Source: Roseomonas sp. 18066
GTDB lineage: Bacteria > Pseudomonadota > Alphaproteobacteria > Acetobacterales > Acetobacteraceae
Assembly: GCF_902706185.1 (NCBI RefSeq)
Contig: NZ_CACSJM010000018.1
Location: 1 to 57,004, forward strand
Direction: 5' to 3'
Length of the DNA stretch: 57,004 nt
The position numbers were made by a program, and so were the translations under genes. This document shows positions 15,462 to 23,134 of the stretch, in pieces. Numbering within the stretch: position 1 is the first letter of the stretch; every line of letters begins with the position of its first letter. The notes below the pieces were generated by a model. The model saw only the letters and a program-made list of their open reading frames with translations. It was not told where the DNA came from and did no database searches.

Positions 15462-15883
15462 GCCGCCACGCCCTCCCCGCCAGCCACCGCTGCGCCTGGT
15501 GCCCGCGCAGCTTTGACACCGTGGCCGAGCGCGCCAGCCACGAGCACCTGACCCATGCCGGCAACCTGGCGCGCAGCCAGGACGCCGAGGCGGCGGCCAG
15601 GCTGCACCACCTGCACCAGGATCGGCGGCTGATCGAACTGGGCCGCGCGCTCCCCGAGACACCGGCCGACCTCGGCCGACAGCTCGCCAACAGGATGAGG
15701 GGGATCGACACTCCCTCTTTCTGGCGCGAGGCCGACCTGATCCTCGACGCCATGCGCGACCTCATGCTCGAGGGCGGGCAGCCGGCGCCGGCCGCCTATG
15801 CCGTCTGCCGCGATATCCGGCTGGCGGCCAGAAGAGAGTGGGCGCGGCTCGATGGGCAAGAGCGCCCGGCCAATGTCCGGTAA
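15458..15883 (+). CDS. C2H2-type zinc-finger protein
   Basis: 141 residues from a GTG overlapping the preceding stop. Residues 12-33 have cysteines and histidines spaced C-x2-C-x12-H-x4-H (CAWCPRSFDTVAER then ASHEHLTH), the classic C2H2 finger spacing, which is uncommon in bacteria outside the Ros/MucR group. The remainder is helical and charged. A DNA- or RNA-binding role in the early operon is plausible; neighbours and small size argue against an enzyme. The 143 bases after its stop hold the structured RNA described next. Confidence 0.6.
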   Translation: MSRHALPASHRCAWCPRSFDTVAERASHEHLTHAGNLARSQDAEAAARLHHLHQDRRLIELGRALPETPADLGRQLANRMRGIDTPSFWREADLILDAMRDLMLEGGQPAPAAYAVCRDIRLAARREWARLDGQERPANVR

Positions 15884-15919
15884 CACGGCCTTGTCCGTTC
15901 CTGGCTTGTTCCGGGGTGC

Positions 15920-15925
15920 TATACT
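15920..15925 (+). promoter_or_regulatory. Candidate -10 element for the structured leader
   Basis: TATACT, with a weak TTCCTG at 15898-15903 (16-bp spacer). A start site seven bases downstream would be 15932, exactly the first base of the folded RNA. Confidence 0.4.
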
Positions 15926-15931
15926 GCACCT

Positions 15932-15989
15932 CGGCAGGGCACGGGTGGCCACCCGCGCGCCCGGTACTCCGCACCGGGCCGCCCTGCCG
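15932..15989 (+). ncRNA. Compact three-way-junction structured leader or small RNA
   Basis: A 9-bp closing stem pairs 15932-15940 (cggcagggc) with 15981-15989 (gccctgccg). Inside are two hairpins: 15942-15955, a perfect 14-base palindrome (cgggtggccacccg), and 15959-15979, a 7-bp stem (gcccggt/accgggc) with a 7-base loop actccgc. Only one to three unpaired bases join the arms. It precedes the ATG at 16027 by 37 bases. It could be a riboregulator, a small RNA or a protein-binding leader; a DNA-level structure is also possible. I know no family it matches. Confidence 0.55.
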
Positions 15990-16026
15990 CATCTCGCTTG
16001 CGGACAGCTGTGCGGAGAAGCTCAGA

Positions 16027-16908
16027 ATGGTCGACGGCATGCACGCCAGTGGCTTGGCGGCACCAACGCGGAAGCCTTTGCCGACAACGGCACGGATGGA
16101 AGCCATTCAGTTGCTAAACTGGCTTTCTGGCTGGGATCCGGTGAACATCGATCTCACCGGCCGCAACAGCTTCCGGCATATGTGGCTGCTGGAGCCGGAT
16201 TCTCGAGTCGAACCGCATCCGGCTCTGACCCTGCTGGAACTGATCAGGGATGGCGAGACACGCTGGCCGGAAAGCTCGAGCATCGATTTTTCCGAGAGAG
16301 CCGTGCAAAAGGAGCTTGCCCGCTTCACCAATCTTGTCGCGGCACATGCCCTTCCAGTCGACCGATTGATCGAGCAGCTGCAGCGCGACTTGGCGCAATG
16401 GAAGCGGTTGAGTACCGCGCAGGCCACTGCCTCGGCCGAACTGTTGGATGCCTTAACCGGCGAACGAATCGTCGCTCGAGCCACCCCAGGACACTGGTAC
16501 TGGGATACCCCGACAGTTGCCGAGAAAGTTCCCTCGGAAATCTTCGGCAGCGTGCAAGCGTGGATCACTCCGAAGGGCGAGATCTTTGCTGCAGGCAAGC
16601 AAAGATACCATCATGCCTACTTCCTGACTGCAGAGGTCGCCGAAACCTGGCCGCTGCCATCGCCCGTGCCAGGACTGGACGGTCAGCGGAGCGGCGTGTC
16701 GGGGCGGCCTACCAGTCGGCATTTGATCGAGAGCCACATGGCGCAACGCGCAGCAGACGGGCTTTTGGCTCCCACGCTGACCGAAGAGTGCCGGCATCTC
16801 TCGGCCTGGCTAAGGGAAACACATCCGCTCGAGGCGCAGATAAAGCCGAAGTCCGCCACAGAGGCTCTGCGCGCTCGGTGGCGCGAGCTAACGACCAGGA
16901 AGCCATAA
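16027..16908 (+). CDS. Hypothetical protein behind the structured leader (293 aa)
   Basis: Start chosen at ATG 16027 after GGAGAAG; the frame is open further upstream but would cross the structured RNA. The protein has a WLSGWDPVNIDLTGRNSFRH segment near residue 30, a helical middle (VDRLIEQLQRDLAQWKRLS), a GHWYWDTPTV stretch near residue 155 and a basic C-terminus (ATEALRARWRELTTRKP). It is cytoplasmic and not a recognised family. It has its own promoter and leader rather than a stop-start overlap, so its expression is probably set separately from the upstream genes. Confidence 0.55.
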   Translation: MVDGMHASGLAAPTRKPLPTTARMEAIQLLNWLSGWDPVNIDLTGRNSFRHMWLLEPDSRVEPHPALTLLELIRDGETRWPESSSIDFSERAVQKELARFTNLVAAHALPVDRLIEQLQRDLAQWKRLSTAQATASAELLDALTGERIVARATPGHWYWDTPTVAEKVPSEIFGSVQAWITPKGEIFAAGKQRYHHAYFLTAEVAETWPLPSPVPGLDGQRSGVSGRPTSRHLIESHMAQRAADGLLAPTLTEECRHLSAWLRETHPLEAQIKPKSATEALRARWRELTTRKP

Positions 16909-16997
16909 ACCAGAAATCGGGATCGATTTATGGTCGCTATATCCGGCATCTCGGCCTGACCATCCTCACAACATCTCAATTGCGAGGTGTTGCGCTG

Positions 16998-17249
16998 ATG
17001 AACATTCTCCCCGATCGCCCTGACGCGCTGCTGACCCGCGAAGCCGTGGCCGGCGCGCTGACCGCCGCCGGTTATCCGGTGTCGCCGCGGACGCTCGCCA
17101 CCAAGGCCACGCGCGGTGGTGGGCCGCCGTACAGCCTGTTCTCCGCCCGTGCGCTGTATCGCTGGGAAGACGCGCTCTCCTGGGCCCGCAGCTGCACCAG
17201 CGCGCCGCGCCGGAGCACGTCCGAGGCCGACGCTCGGTTCGCCGCCTAA
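16998..17249 (+). CDS. AlpA/excisionase-like helix-turn-helix protein
   Basis: 83 residues. LLTREAVAGALTAAGYPVSP then RTLATKATRGGGPPYSLFSARALYRWEDALSWA has the winged-helix pattern of AlpA/Xis-type proteins: a REAV..AL helix, a recognition helix ending in ATRGGGPPY, then a wing. These proteins bind att arms to steer integrase to excision or activate satellite promoters. Upstream, a partly symmetric AACATCTC...CGAGGTGTT stretch (about 16970-16991) may be an operator. Hairpin CCCCGCC/GGCGGGG at 17257-17284 follows the stop and may act as a weak terminator. Confidence 0.7.
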   Translation: MNILPDRPDALLTREAVAGALTAAGYPVSPRTLATKATRGGGPPYSLFSARALYRWEDALSWARSCTSAPRRSTSEADARFAA

Positions 17250-17375
17250 AAGCAAACCCCGCCACGGCAGAGGACCGGGCGGGGCTGCGAGAGAAGAAAG
17301 CTAGTCTGGCCCGCTGAATATAGCGTCTCTCTCGCTGCTTTGCCACTCCGCCGTGCACATCCCGTGAGGATACCA

Positions 17376-17603
17376 ATGCACGATTTCTCCAGCCTCCCCC
17401 CCGAACTGCGGAAGCAGCTCCGCGCCCATCTGATCGAGTTCCTCGACGAGATCAACGTCGAACACATCATCGATGTGGAAAGCGGCGAAGTGATGGTTCC
17501 GCTCCACGAGCTTGCTCGCGCCATGGGCAAGACCGAGGAAGAGATCAAGGCCGAGCTGGCCGCTCTCGCCGCCGGCCGCCCGCCCTTCGCGCCGCTGAGC
17601 TGA
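17376..17603 (+). CDS. Hypothetical acidic protein (75 aa)
   Basis: The ATG at 17376 follows GTGAGGA; an earlier in-frame ATG at 17340 lacks a site. The protein is acidic and helical (LPPELRKQLRAHLIEFLDEI, then VPLHELARAMGKTEEEIKAE) and the second part reads like a short HTH-like helix pair. It begins a run of genes up to 23070 with only short gaps or 4-base overlaps. Function unknown. Confidence 0.6.
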   Translation: MHDFSSLPPELRKQLRAHLIEFLDEINVEHIIDVESGEVMVPLHELARAMGKTEEEIKAELAALAAGRPPFAPLS

Positions 17604-17614
17604 GGGAGCCGGTC

Positions 17615-17893
17615 ATGCGCAGCAACACGAATTACCATCGCCAGTCGGACCCCGACTTCAACCCGCAGTTCGGCCGCCGCTGGGCCGAGCCGACCAAGCC
17701 GGCCTTCCGCATGAACGCTGAGCCGATCCGTCTGATCGAGATCCCGCTGGCCGCCGGCACCGATGGCAGCCCGCGCGCGGCGCTGCTCGTCCCGCCGATG
17801 CCGGCTGCGCTCGACCGCCGCCCGGTTCGCCGCATCTTCGACAGCATTGGAGACGCGATCGCCGCCAAGCGACTGATGGAGGCCAGCCGATGA
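17615..17893 (+). CDS. Hypothetical protein (92 aa)
   Basis: Eleven bases after the previous stop with GAGGGAG as ribosome-binding site. The N-terminus is Asn/Arg rich and unstructured (NTNYHRQSDPDFNPQFGRR); the centre is Pro/Ala rich, and a short helix ends the protein (IGDAIAAKRLMEAS). No family recognised. Its stop overlaps the next start (ATGA). Confidence 0.55.
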   Translation: MRSNTNYHRQSDPDFNPQFGRRWAEPTKPAFRMNAEPIRLIEIPLAAGTDGSPRAALLVPPMPAALDRRPVRRIFDSIGDAIAAKRLMEASR

Positions 17894-18399
17894 GCCGCCG
17901 CCAGGCCCCCGCCATTTTCGTGACCGACACCGAGGCGGCCGAGATGATCGTGCGTTCCCAGCAGTTGGGCGAGGCGTCGCGTATGCCCGCGTTTCGTGCC
18001 GCTCGCGAGGGAGCGATCTGCTTGGCGATCGCTGCTTACGGTGCCCGCGTGCCTGCGCGGGTCCTCAGCGCCGAGCGCCCCACCACCATCCTGCTGACCG
18101 ATGACCACCCCGACGCTGTCGGCCGCAAGGGTTGGCCGCAGGTGCGCCGGCTGCTGCGCTGGGCCCGCCTGGTGGTTCTCCACGCGACGGGCGGTCAGCC
18201 CGAGCACTACAGCTTCATCGTCGAAGCGACCCTGGCCACCAAGCGTGTCCTGGTGATCGAGATGGAGTATCGGCATCACGCTGAATGGCTGGCGCTGGCC
18301 GATCAGTACGCGTCGCACCTGCGCATCCTGAACATCGTACCGCCCGTCGGCGGCACCCACCCTGTCGGCCACGCCCCGGCCGGGACGGTCTTCCAGTGA
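17890..18399 (+). CDS. Hypothetical Rossmann-like protein (169 aa)
   Basis: Coupled to the previous gene by ATGA. Alternating hydrophobic strands and helices are visible: PTTILLTDD, ARLVVLHATGG, YSFIVEAT, KRVLVIEME and LRILNIVPP, an alpha/beta sandwich pattern. There is no P-loop and no clear catalytic motif. The HATGGQPEHY segment could form a binding loop. Its stop overlaps the next GTG start. Function not assignable. Confidence 0.55.
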   Translation: MSRRQAPAIFVTDTEAAEMIVRSQQLGEASRMPAFRAAREGAICLAIAAYGARVPARVLSAERPTTILLTDDHPDAVGRKGWPQVRRLLRWARLVVLHATGGQPEHYSFIVEATLATKRVLVIEMEYRHHAEWLALADQYASHLRILNIVPPVGGTHPVGHAPAGTVFQ

Positions 18400-18605
18400 C
18401 CGCGCCGTTCCTCTCCCCCGACTGCGCCGAGCTGGTGAAGGTCATGGGCGAATTGGCGGGCGTGTTCGACGCTCTCTACGACCTGCTGCTCGATACCCAT
18501 AACAGCAGCACCCATCCCGACGCTGTTCGCATGCACATGGCCGAAGCGCTGGCCCAGGTCGACAACGGGCGCCGGCTGATGGCGCTGGAAGGCGGGGCGG
18601 AATGA
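18396..18605 (+). CDS. Hypothetical helical protein (69 aa)
   Basis: Starts at a GTG overlapping the preceding stop and ends overlapping the primase start by ATGA. The protein is two amphipathic helices (CAELVKVMGELAGVFDALYD and DAVRMHMAEALAQVDNGRRL), acidic, with no cofactor motif. Its location directly before the primase suggests a replication accessory role, which is inference from position only. Confidence 0.55.
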   Translation: MTAPFLSPDCAELVKVMGELAGVFDALYDLLLDTHNSSTHPDAVRMHMAEALAQVDNGRRLMALEGGAE

Positions 18606-19621
18606 CCGCCGACAGCATCACCATACTGCAGTCCTACGGCCCCCGCCTGGCCAAGCGCGTCCGCACTGATGGCACCATCGAGGGGTACGACACCGCCCGG
18701 CACTACGATTTCTTCGCTGAGCCGCTGGCTGACCTGCCAGACTTGCTGGCGCTGCTCGGTGTCCTGATCGGCCGCCCCGACTGTGCCATCGTCCGCGGCG
18801 CGATCGCCGACCCCAGCCGCCGCCAGCACGTCCGCCGCCTGGTGCATCCTGATCCGGAGACTGGCGAGCAGCCCACGCTGCGCGACGTGGCCCGGCGCTG
18901 GCTGGCGCTGGACCTGGACGGCGTGCCGCTGCCAGAGGGGATCGACCGCGCCGACCTGATCGCCTGCGCCCGTGCCGTCCTACCGATGCTGCCGCAGCCG
19001 CTGCAGCAGGCGGACCTGGTGGTGCAAGCTACCGGCTCACACGGGCTGAAGCCGGGGGCGCGCCTCAGGTTGTGGGGGTGGTGCGACCGCCCCCTTTCCG
19101 GCGCCGAGGGCCAGTGCTGGTTCCGCGGGCTGCCGGTCGATGCCTCTGGCTTCCGGGCGGGGCAGATCACCTATACCGCAGCGCCTGCCTTCGAAGCCGG
19201 CGTCCACGACCATCTTCCGTGCCGCCTCGCCTGGCTGCAGGGGGAGCGCCGTGAGATCCTGACGCCGACCGTCGCCGCTCTGACCCCGGCGCCGAAGCCG
19301 CGCGCGGCCGACGAATCCCGTGCTGGCGGCTTCGCGCGGCCGGGATCGGGCAGCGCCTATGCCCTGGCGGCCTTGACGCGGGCTGTCTCCAACATCCGGG
19401 CGCAGAGCGAGGGCACCCGCCACCCTACCGCCGTCGCCGAGGCTTGGGGCCTCGCTCGCCTGGTCCGCGCCGACCTCCTGACCGCTGACGAGGTGTCGCG
19501 CGCCATCGGCGGCGCGCTGGTCGATGTCGGCAAGAGCAAGGAGGAAGGCGCCGCCATCGTGAAGTGGGCGGTGGGGCAGCGGATGGATACCGGCAACCTG
19601 TCCGCGGGGGTCCGCGCATGA
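18602..19621 (+). CDS. AEP-type (RepB-like) primase
   Basis: 339 residues. Two motifs of the archaeo-eukaryotic primase fold are visible: the metal-binding D104-L-D106 in WLALDLDG, and S146-H147 in QATGSHGLKPGARLRLW. The stretch GQITYTAAPAFEAGVHDHLP (about residues 185-205) resembles the third motif region seen in phage primases of this type. The C-terminal ~100 residues are helical and may contact the helicase. The gene overlaps the DUF927 helicase gene by 4 bases, giving a primase-helicase pair as in satellites that replicate independently of their helper. Confidence 0.65.
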   Translation: MTADSITILQSYGPRLAKRVRTDGTIEGYDTARHYDFFAEPLADLPDLLALLGVLIGRPDCAIVRGAIADPSRRQHVRRLVHPDPETGEQPTLRDVARRWLALDLDGVPLPEGIDRADLIACARAVLPMLPQPLQQADLVVQATGSHGLKPGARLRLWGWCDRPLSGAEGQCWFRGLPVDASGFRAGQITYTAAPAFEAGVHDHLPCRLAWLQGERREILTPTVAALTPAPKPRAADESRAGGFARPGSGSAYALAALTRAVSNIRAQSEGTRHPTAVAEAWGLARLVRADLLTADEVSRAIGGALVDVGKSKEEGAAIVKWAVGQRMDTGNLSAGVRA

Positions 19622-21606
19622 GCACCGACACCGCCGCTCCCGAACGCGACCTCGCCGCCGAAGCGTTGGAGATCACGCGCCTCGCCGACATGGATGCCGT
19701 CTCCTACGCCCGGGCTCGCAAGCAGTCCGCCCAGGCGCTGGGTCTGACCGTCGGCGCTCTCGACAAGGCCGTTCAGGCCGAGCTGCGCCGCCGCGAGGCT
19801 GACGCCGCGGCCGACTACCGCAAGAAGGCGCCGCCCGCGGCCGGCGAGGTCCGCTGGCCCTATGGCCTCAAAATGCGCGCCGACGGCTTGCACGTCGACA
19901 CCGGCGAAAACGGCCTGCTGTGGCTGTCCGCGCCCTTCGAGGTGCTGGGCGAAGCGCGCGAGGCGTCTGGCGACGGCTGGGGGCTTTGGCTTCGGTGGAA
20001 GGACCGAGACGGCCGCGAGCATACCTGGCCGATGCCGGCCCGGCTGCTGATGGTCGGGCCAGGCGAGCTTGAGGCGGCGCTGGTGGAACGCGGCCTCCGC
20101 GTCTCGCCGGACCCCGCCGCACGGCTGCACTTCCGCCGCGCCCTCGGCGAGGTGCAGGCCGGCAGCCGTGTGACGCTGGTCAGCCGCACCGGCTGGCACG
20201 CTCAGCCCGGTCAGGATCCTGCCTACGTCCTCGCGGACGGCAGCGCCTTCGGATGCAAAACGTCGGAAGCGATGGTGCTCAAGCTGCAGGCCGAGGCTGC
20301 CGTGCAGCTTGTCGCTCAGGCGGGGACGCTGGAAGGCTGGCAGCAGCAGATTGCCGCGCACGCCGTGGGCAACGACATGGCGGTCGCCGCCATCGCCGGC
20401 GCCTTCGTCGGCCCGCTCCTGGAGCCGCTGGGGGAGCCTTCGGGCGGCCTGCACCTGGCGGGCCGCAGCAAGGTCGGAAAGACCCTGGCGCTGCGCCTGG
20501 GGCTATCTGTGTGGGGGATGCCGTTCAAGGGTGGCGCGCTGCGCGATTGGCGCTCCACCGCCAACGGCCTCGAGGGGGCGGCCGAGGAATCGAGCGACGG
20601 GCTACTCGGCCTGGACGAGCTTCACCAGGCCGACCCGCGCGAGGTGGCGAGCGGCATCTACATGCTGGCGAACGAGAGCGGCAAAGGCCGCATGCGCCGC
20701 GACACCAGCGCCGCCCGGCGGCGGACGTGGCGGACATTCATCCTCAGCACAGGCGAACTCGACATCGGCTCCGTTGTGGCGAAGGCCGGCCAGAAGCTGC
20801 CTGCCGGCGCCGAGGTGCGGTTGCCATCCATCCCGCTGCCCTCTGTCGGGAACTGGCCGCGGCTGCACGGCTTCGCCTCGATCGACGCGATGATGGGGCA
20901 CCTGCACGCCGCCCTGCGGCAGCAGCACGGGACCGCTGGCCGCGCATTCTTGGCGTCGCTGATCCGGGACCGCGCCACGACTCCCGGCGCGCTGGATCAG
21001 GCAGCAGCCGCAATGCGCAGCATCTTTGCGCAGACGCTGAAGCCTGATGCTGATGCCCAGGTTCGGGACGTCGCCCGGCGCTTCGCGCTGATTAGCTTGG
21101 CCGGCGAGCTGGCTCGCGCGTGGGGCATCCTGCCCTGGCCGGACGGAGAGGCCACCCGGGCCGCGCAGGCGATGCTGGCGGCATGGCTCGTCAGCCGCGG
21201 CGGCGCTGGCTCTGGGGAGGAACAGCAGCACCTGCGGGCCGTCCGCCTGTTCTTGCTGGCCCACGGCGCAAGCCGGTTCGTGGCGCTGAACAAGGCCGAC
21301 GGCGGGGACTGGCAGGAGACCTTCCCCGACAAGACAGTGCCGAACCGCGCCGGCTGGCGGCGCCGGGATGCCAAGGGGAAAGAGAACTATCTGATCCCTC
21401 CCGTGATCTGGCGGGAAGTCTGCGCCGAGGCCGGCATCGACCCGACCGAGACGGCGCGGACCCTTCGCGACCAAGGCATGCTCGAGCCCGGCGACGGCAA
21501 GAACCTGGCGCAGAAGGTGCGCATCCCGGGGCTCGACCTGGTGCGCTGCTACAGCGTGAAAGCCGATCTGCTCGGCGACAGCCAGCCGGCCGAGGTGGCG
21601 GCATGA
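19618..21606 (+). CDS. DUF927-type replicative helicase
   Basis: 662 residues from the ATG overlapping the primase stop; upstream in-frame starts would overlap the primase more. Residues 80-300 carry the DUF927 pattern (WPYGLKMRADGLHV near 80, RTGWH at 190, then LAGRSKVGKTLALRLG). Walker A is GRSKVGKT (282-289) and Walker B is LLGLDE (329-334). The family sits with primases in phages and islands and acts as a DNA helicase loaded at the origin. The candidate target is the iteron array at 5512-5615. The C-terminal third contains a helical region and a winged-helix-like segment (YLIPPVIWREVCAEAGI). Confidence 0.8.
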   Translation: MSTDTAAPERDLAAEALEITRLADMDAVSYARARKQSAQALGLTVGALDKAVQAELRRREADAAADYRKKAPPAAGEVRWPYGLKMRADGLHVDTGENGLLWLSAPFEVLGEAREASGDGWGLWLRWKDRDGREHTWPMPARLLMVGPGELEAALVERGLRVSPDPAARLHFRRALGEVQAGSRVTLVSRTGWHAQPGQDPAYVLADGSAFGCKTSEAMVLKLQAEAAVQLVAQAGTLEGWQQQIAAHAVGNDMAVAAIAGAFVGPLLEPLGEPSGGLHLAGRSKVGKTLALRLGLSVWGMPFKGGALRDWRSTANGLEGAAEESSDGLLGLDELHQADPREVASGIYMLANESGKGRMRRDTSAARRRTWRTFILSTGELDIGSVVAKAGQKLPAGAEVRLPSIPLPSVGNWPRLHGFASIDAMMGHLHAALRQQHGTAGRAFLASLIRDRATTPGALDQAAAAMRSIFAQTLKPDADAQVRDVARRFALISLAGELARAWGILPWPDGEATRAAQAMLAAWLVSRGGAGSGEEQQHLRAVRLFLLAHGASRFVALNKADGGDWQETFPDKTVPNRAGWRRRDAKGKENYLIPPVIWREVCAEAGIDPTETARTLRDQGMLEPGDGKNLAQKVRIPGLDLVRCYSVKADLLGDSQPAEVAA

Positions 21607-21941
21607 ACGCCTCCTTCGTTCCTACTGATCCGACGATGCCGAAGGCGTCGGATCGCCTAAAACACAAGCAATATCAACTCAGTACCGACCGTCCTGACCA
21701 TTCCGACCCCTGCGCACATACCCTGGAAAAAAAGAACGTTCTGGAGGCCTTCGCCGAGCGGCTGAGCACGCAAGCCCGGCTGGACCAGATCGACCATGAC
21801 GAGGCCGAGGCCACCGCCATGCGGAAGCACTTCGCCGCCCCCGTTGGCCCAGGACCGCCAGCATCCGATCCTCTGAAGGACGGCCTGTTCCGGGGCTTCT
21901 GGCTCCATCGCCACATCACCCACCCGAAGGGAACACCATGA
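21603..21941 (+). CDS. Hypothetical protein (112 aa)
   Basis: Coupled to the helicase gene by an ATGA overlap and to the next gene the same way. The N-terminal half is polar and unstructured; the middle is helical and charged (VLEAFAERLSTQARLDQIDH, then DEAEATAMRKHF), and the C-terminus is Pro/His rich. No family recognised. The bases around 21650-21735 look less GC-rich than the flanking genes. Confidence 0.5.
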   Translation: MNASFVPTDPTMPKASDRLKHKQYQLSTDRPDHSDPCAHTLEKKNVLEAFAERLSTQARLDQIDHDEAEATAMRKHFAAPVGPGPPASDPLKDGLFRGFWLHRHITHPKGTP

Positions 21942-22507
21942 ACCCGACCGACTTCCGACCGACCGACACCACCCCCCAGGCCATCGAGATCGCGCTGAAC
22001 AAGGCGCGGGGCGTGCTGTCCGGCATGGGCAGCGACCTCGAGGCTGCGAAGCAGCGGCGCGATGATCTGCTGATCGACGGCACCGCCAACGAGCTGGGGG
22101 CCGCCGAGGCCGACCTGGCCAAGCTGCGCGGCGACGCCGAGCGGCTGGAGGCCATCACCACCAACCTTACCACCCGTCTTTGTACGGCGAAGCGGGTGAC
22201 TGCGCTCGGGCAGGCGGCGGAGGCTGCCAAGGCCCTCACCGATGCAGATGCCGAACTGGCCGCCTGGTGGCGGCGCGACGGCATCAAGATCAAGCGGCTC
22301 GTCGCCGACGGCGTGAAGCTGAAGAAGACCGTCGAGAACGCCGCAATGGACTACCAGTTCATCTCGCAGCAGGCGGGGAATCGTTACCCCGACGCAGAAC
22401 TCGCCGCCCCCAAGTTTGATCAGCAGAGCAACGCCAGCGATTTCGCCAGCACGCTCGCTGTGTGGGCCGACGGCGACAACCTTGAAGGAAAGGAAGGCAT
22501 CCAGTGA
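21938..22507 (+). CDS. Coiled-coil hypothetical protein (189 aa)
   Basis: Residues 15-85 form a long coiled coil (AIEIALNKARGVLSGMGSDL then EAAKQRRDD and AEADLAKLRGDAERLEAIT), with a second helical charged region KIKRLVADGVKLKKTVENA. The C-terminus is polar. It could be a scaffold or a nucleoprotein partner of the replication genes upstream; nothing shows which. Overlaps both neighbours by 4 bases. Confidence 0.55.
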   Translation: MNPTDFRPTDTTPQAIEIALNKARGVLSGMGSDLEAAKQRRDDLLIDGTANELGAAEADLAKLRGDAERLEAITTNLTTRLCTAKRVTALGQAAEAAKALTDADAELAAWWRRDGIKIKRLVADGVKLKKTVENAAMDYQFISQQAGNRYPDAELAAPKFDQQSNASDFASTLAVWADGDNLEGKEGIQ

Positions 22508-23070
22508 GCGAACACACTATGCAGACCGTGACCGCGCCGCGTGGCGCTATGCTGCAGAGCCTGAGGAATCTGCGGCAGACGATGACCTCAGTGGCACCGC
22601 CCATGCTGCCGGTGTCCATGGCGGCGCCAAACATGACTCCTCAGCAGGTGGCCGCCATCACCGCCCATCAGAAAGCGGTGGCCACCATGTGCGAAAGCGC
22701 CGGGTTCGCGGAGATGGTGGCCACCTTTCTCCGTGTCGGCGCCACGACCGATCAGGTGGCGGAACGGCTCGAAGAAGCCCAGGCAATCTGCGCTGAGACT
22801 GCGCGTTGCGGGCTGGAGGACATGGGGCCGACCCTGGTCTCCTCCGGTGCCACCCTCGCTGATGCGCGAGAGATCCTGACGGCCACCATGGCAGCGCGCG
22901 TCGACAACACTGCTCGGCACCGCACAGCGCCCGCGTTGGTACAGCAGGCGCATATCATTGATGCCGGGGCCATCTATGCCCGCCTCAATGCCTCGGCCAG
23001 CCTCAAGCTGGACAACGGCGTGATCGATGCCGGCAGCTATTACGACAGGCTGCGCCAGCAGCAGCGCTGA
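22504..23070 (+). CDS. Hypothetical protein with paired helical repeats (188 aa)
   Basis: Starts at GTG overlapping the previous stop. Two similar helix-turn units are visible, AEMVATFLRVGATTDQVAER and GPTLVSSGATLADAREILTA, each with a G-A-T turn. The layout recalls the C-terminal segments that follow ClpP-type prohead proteases (inference, weak). The C-terminus (DNGVIDAGSYYDRLRQQQR) is polar. It is the last gene of the coupled run and is followed by a strong hairpin. Confidence 0.5.
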   Translation: MSEHTMQTVTAPRGAMLQSLRNLRQTMTSVAPPMLPVSMAAPNMTPQQVAAITAHQKAVATMCESAGFAEMVATFLRVGATTDQVAERLEEAQAICAETARCGLEDMGPTLVSSGATLADAREILTATMAARVDNTARHRTAPALVQQAHIIDAGAIYARLNASASLKLDNGVIDAGSYYDRLRQQQR

Positions 23071-23081
23071 ACCTAGAGGGG

Positions 23082-23102
23082 GGGGGCGCAACATGCGCCC
23101 CC
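23082..23102 (+). terminator. Hairpin ending the early operon
   Basis: gggggcgca (23082-23090) pairs with tgcgccccc (23094-23102) around a three-base loop aca, giving nine perfect pairs right after the operon's last stop. There is no long T-run, so it may be a weak terminator or an mRNA-stabilising end. Confidence 0.5.
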
Positions 23103-23134
23103 TATTCCCTGCCCAGCTAGGGAGGATCCCATCG

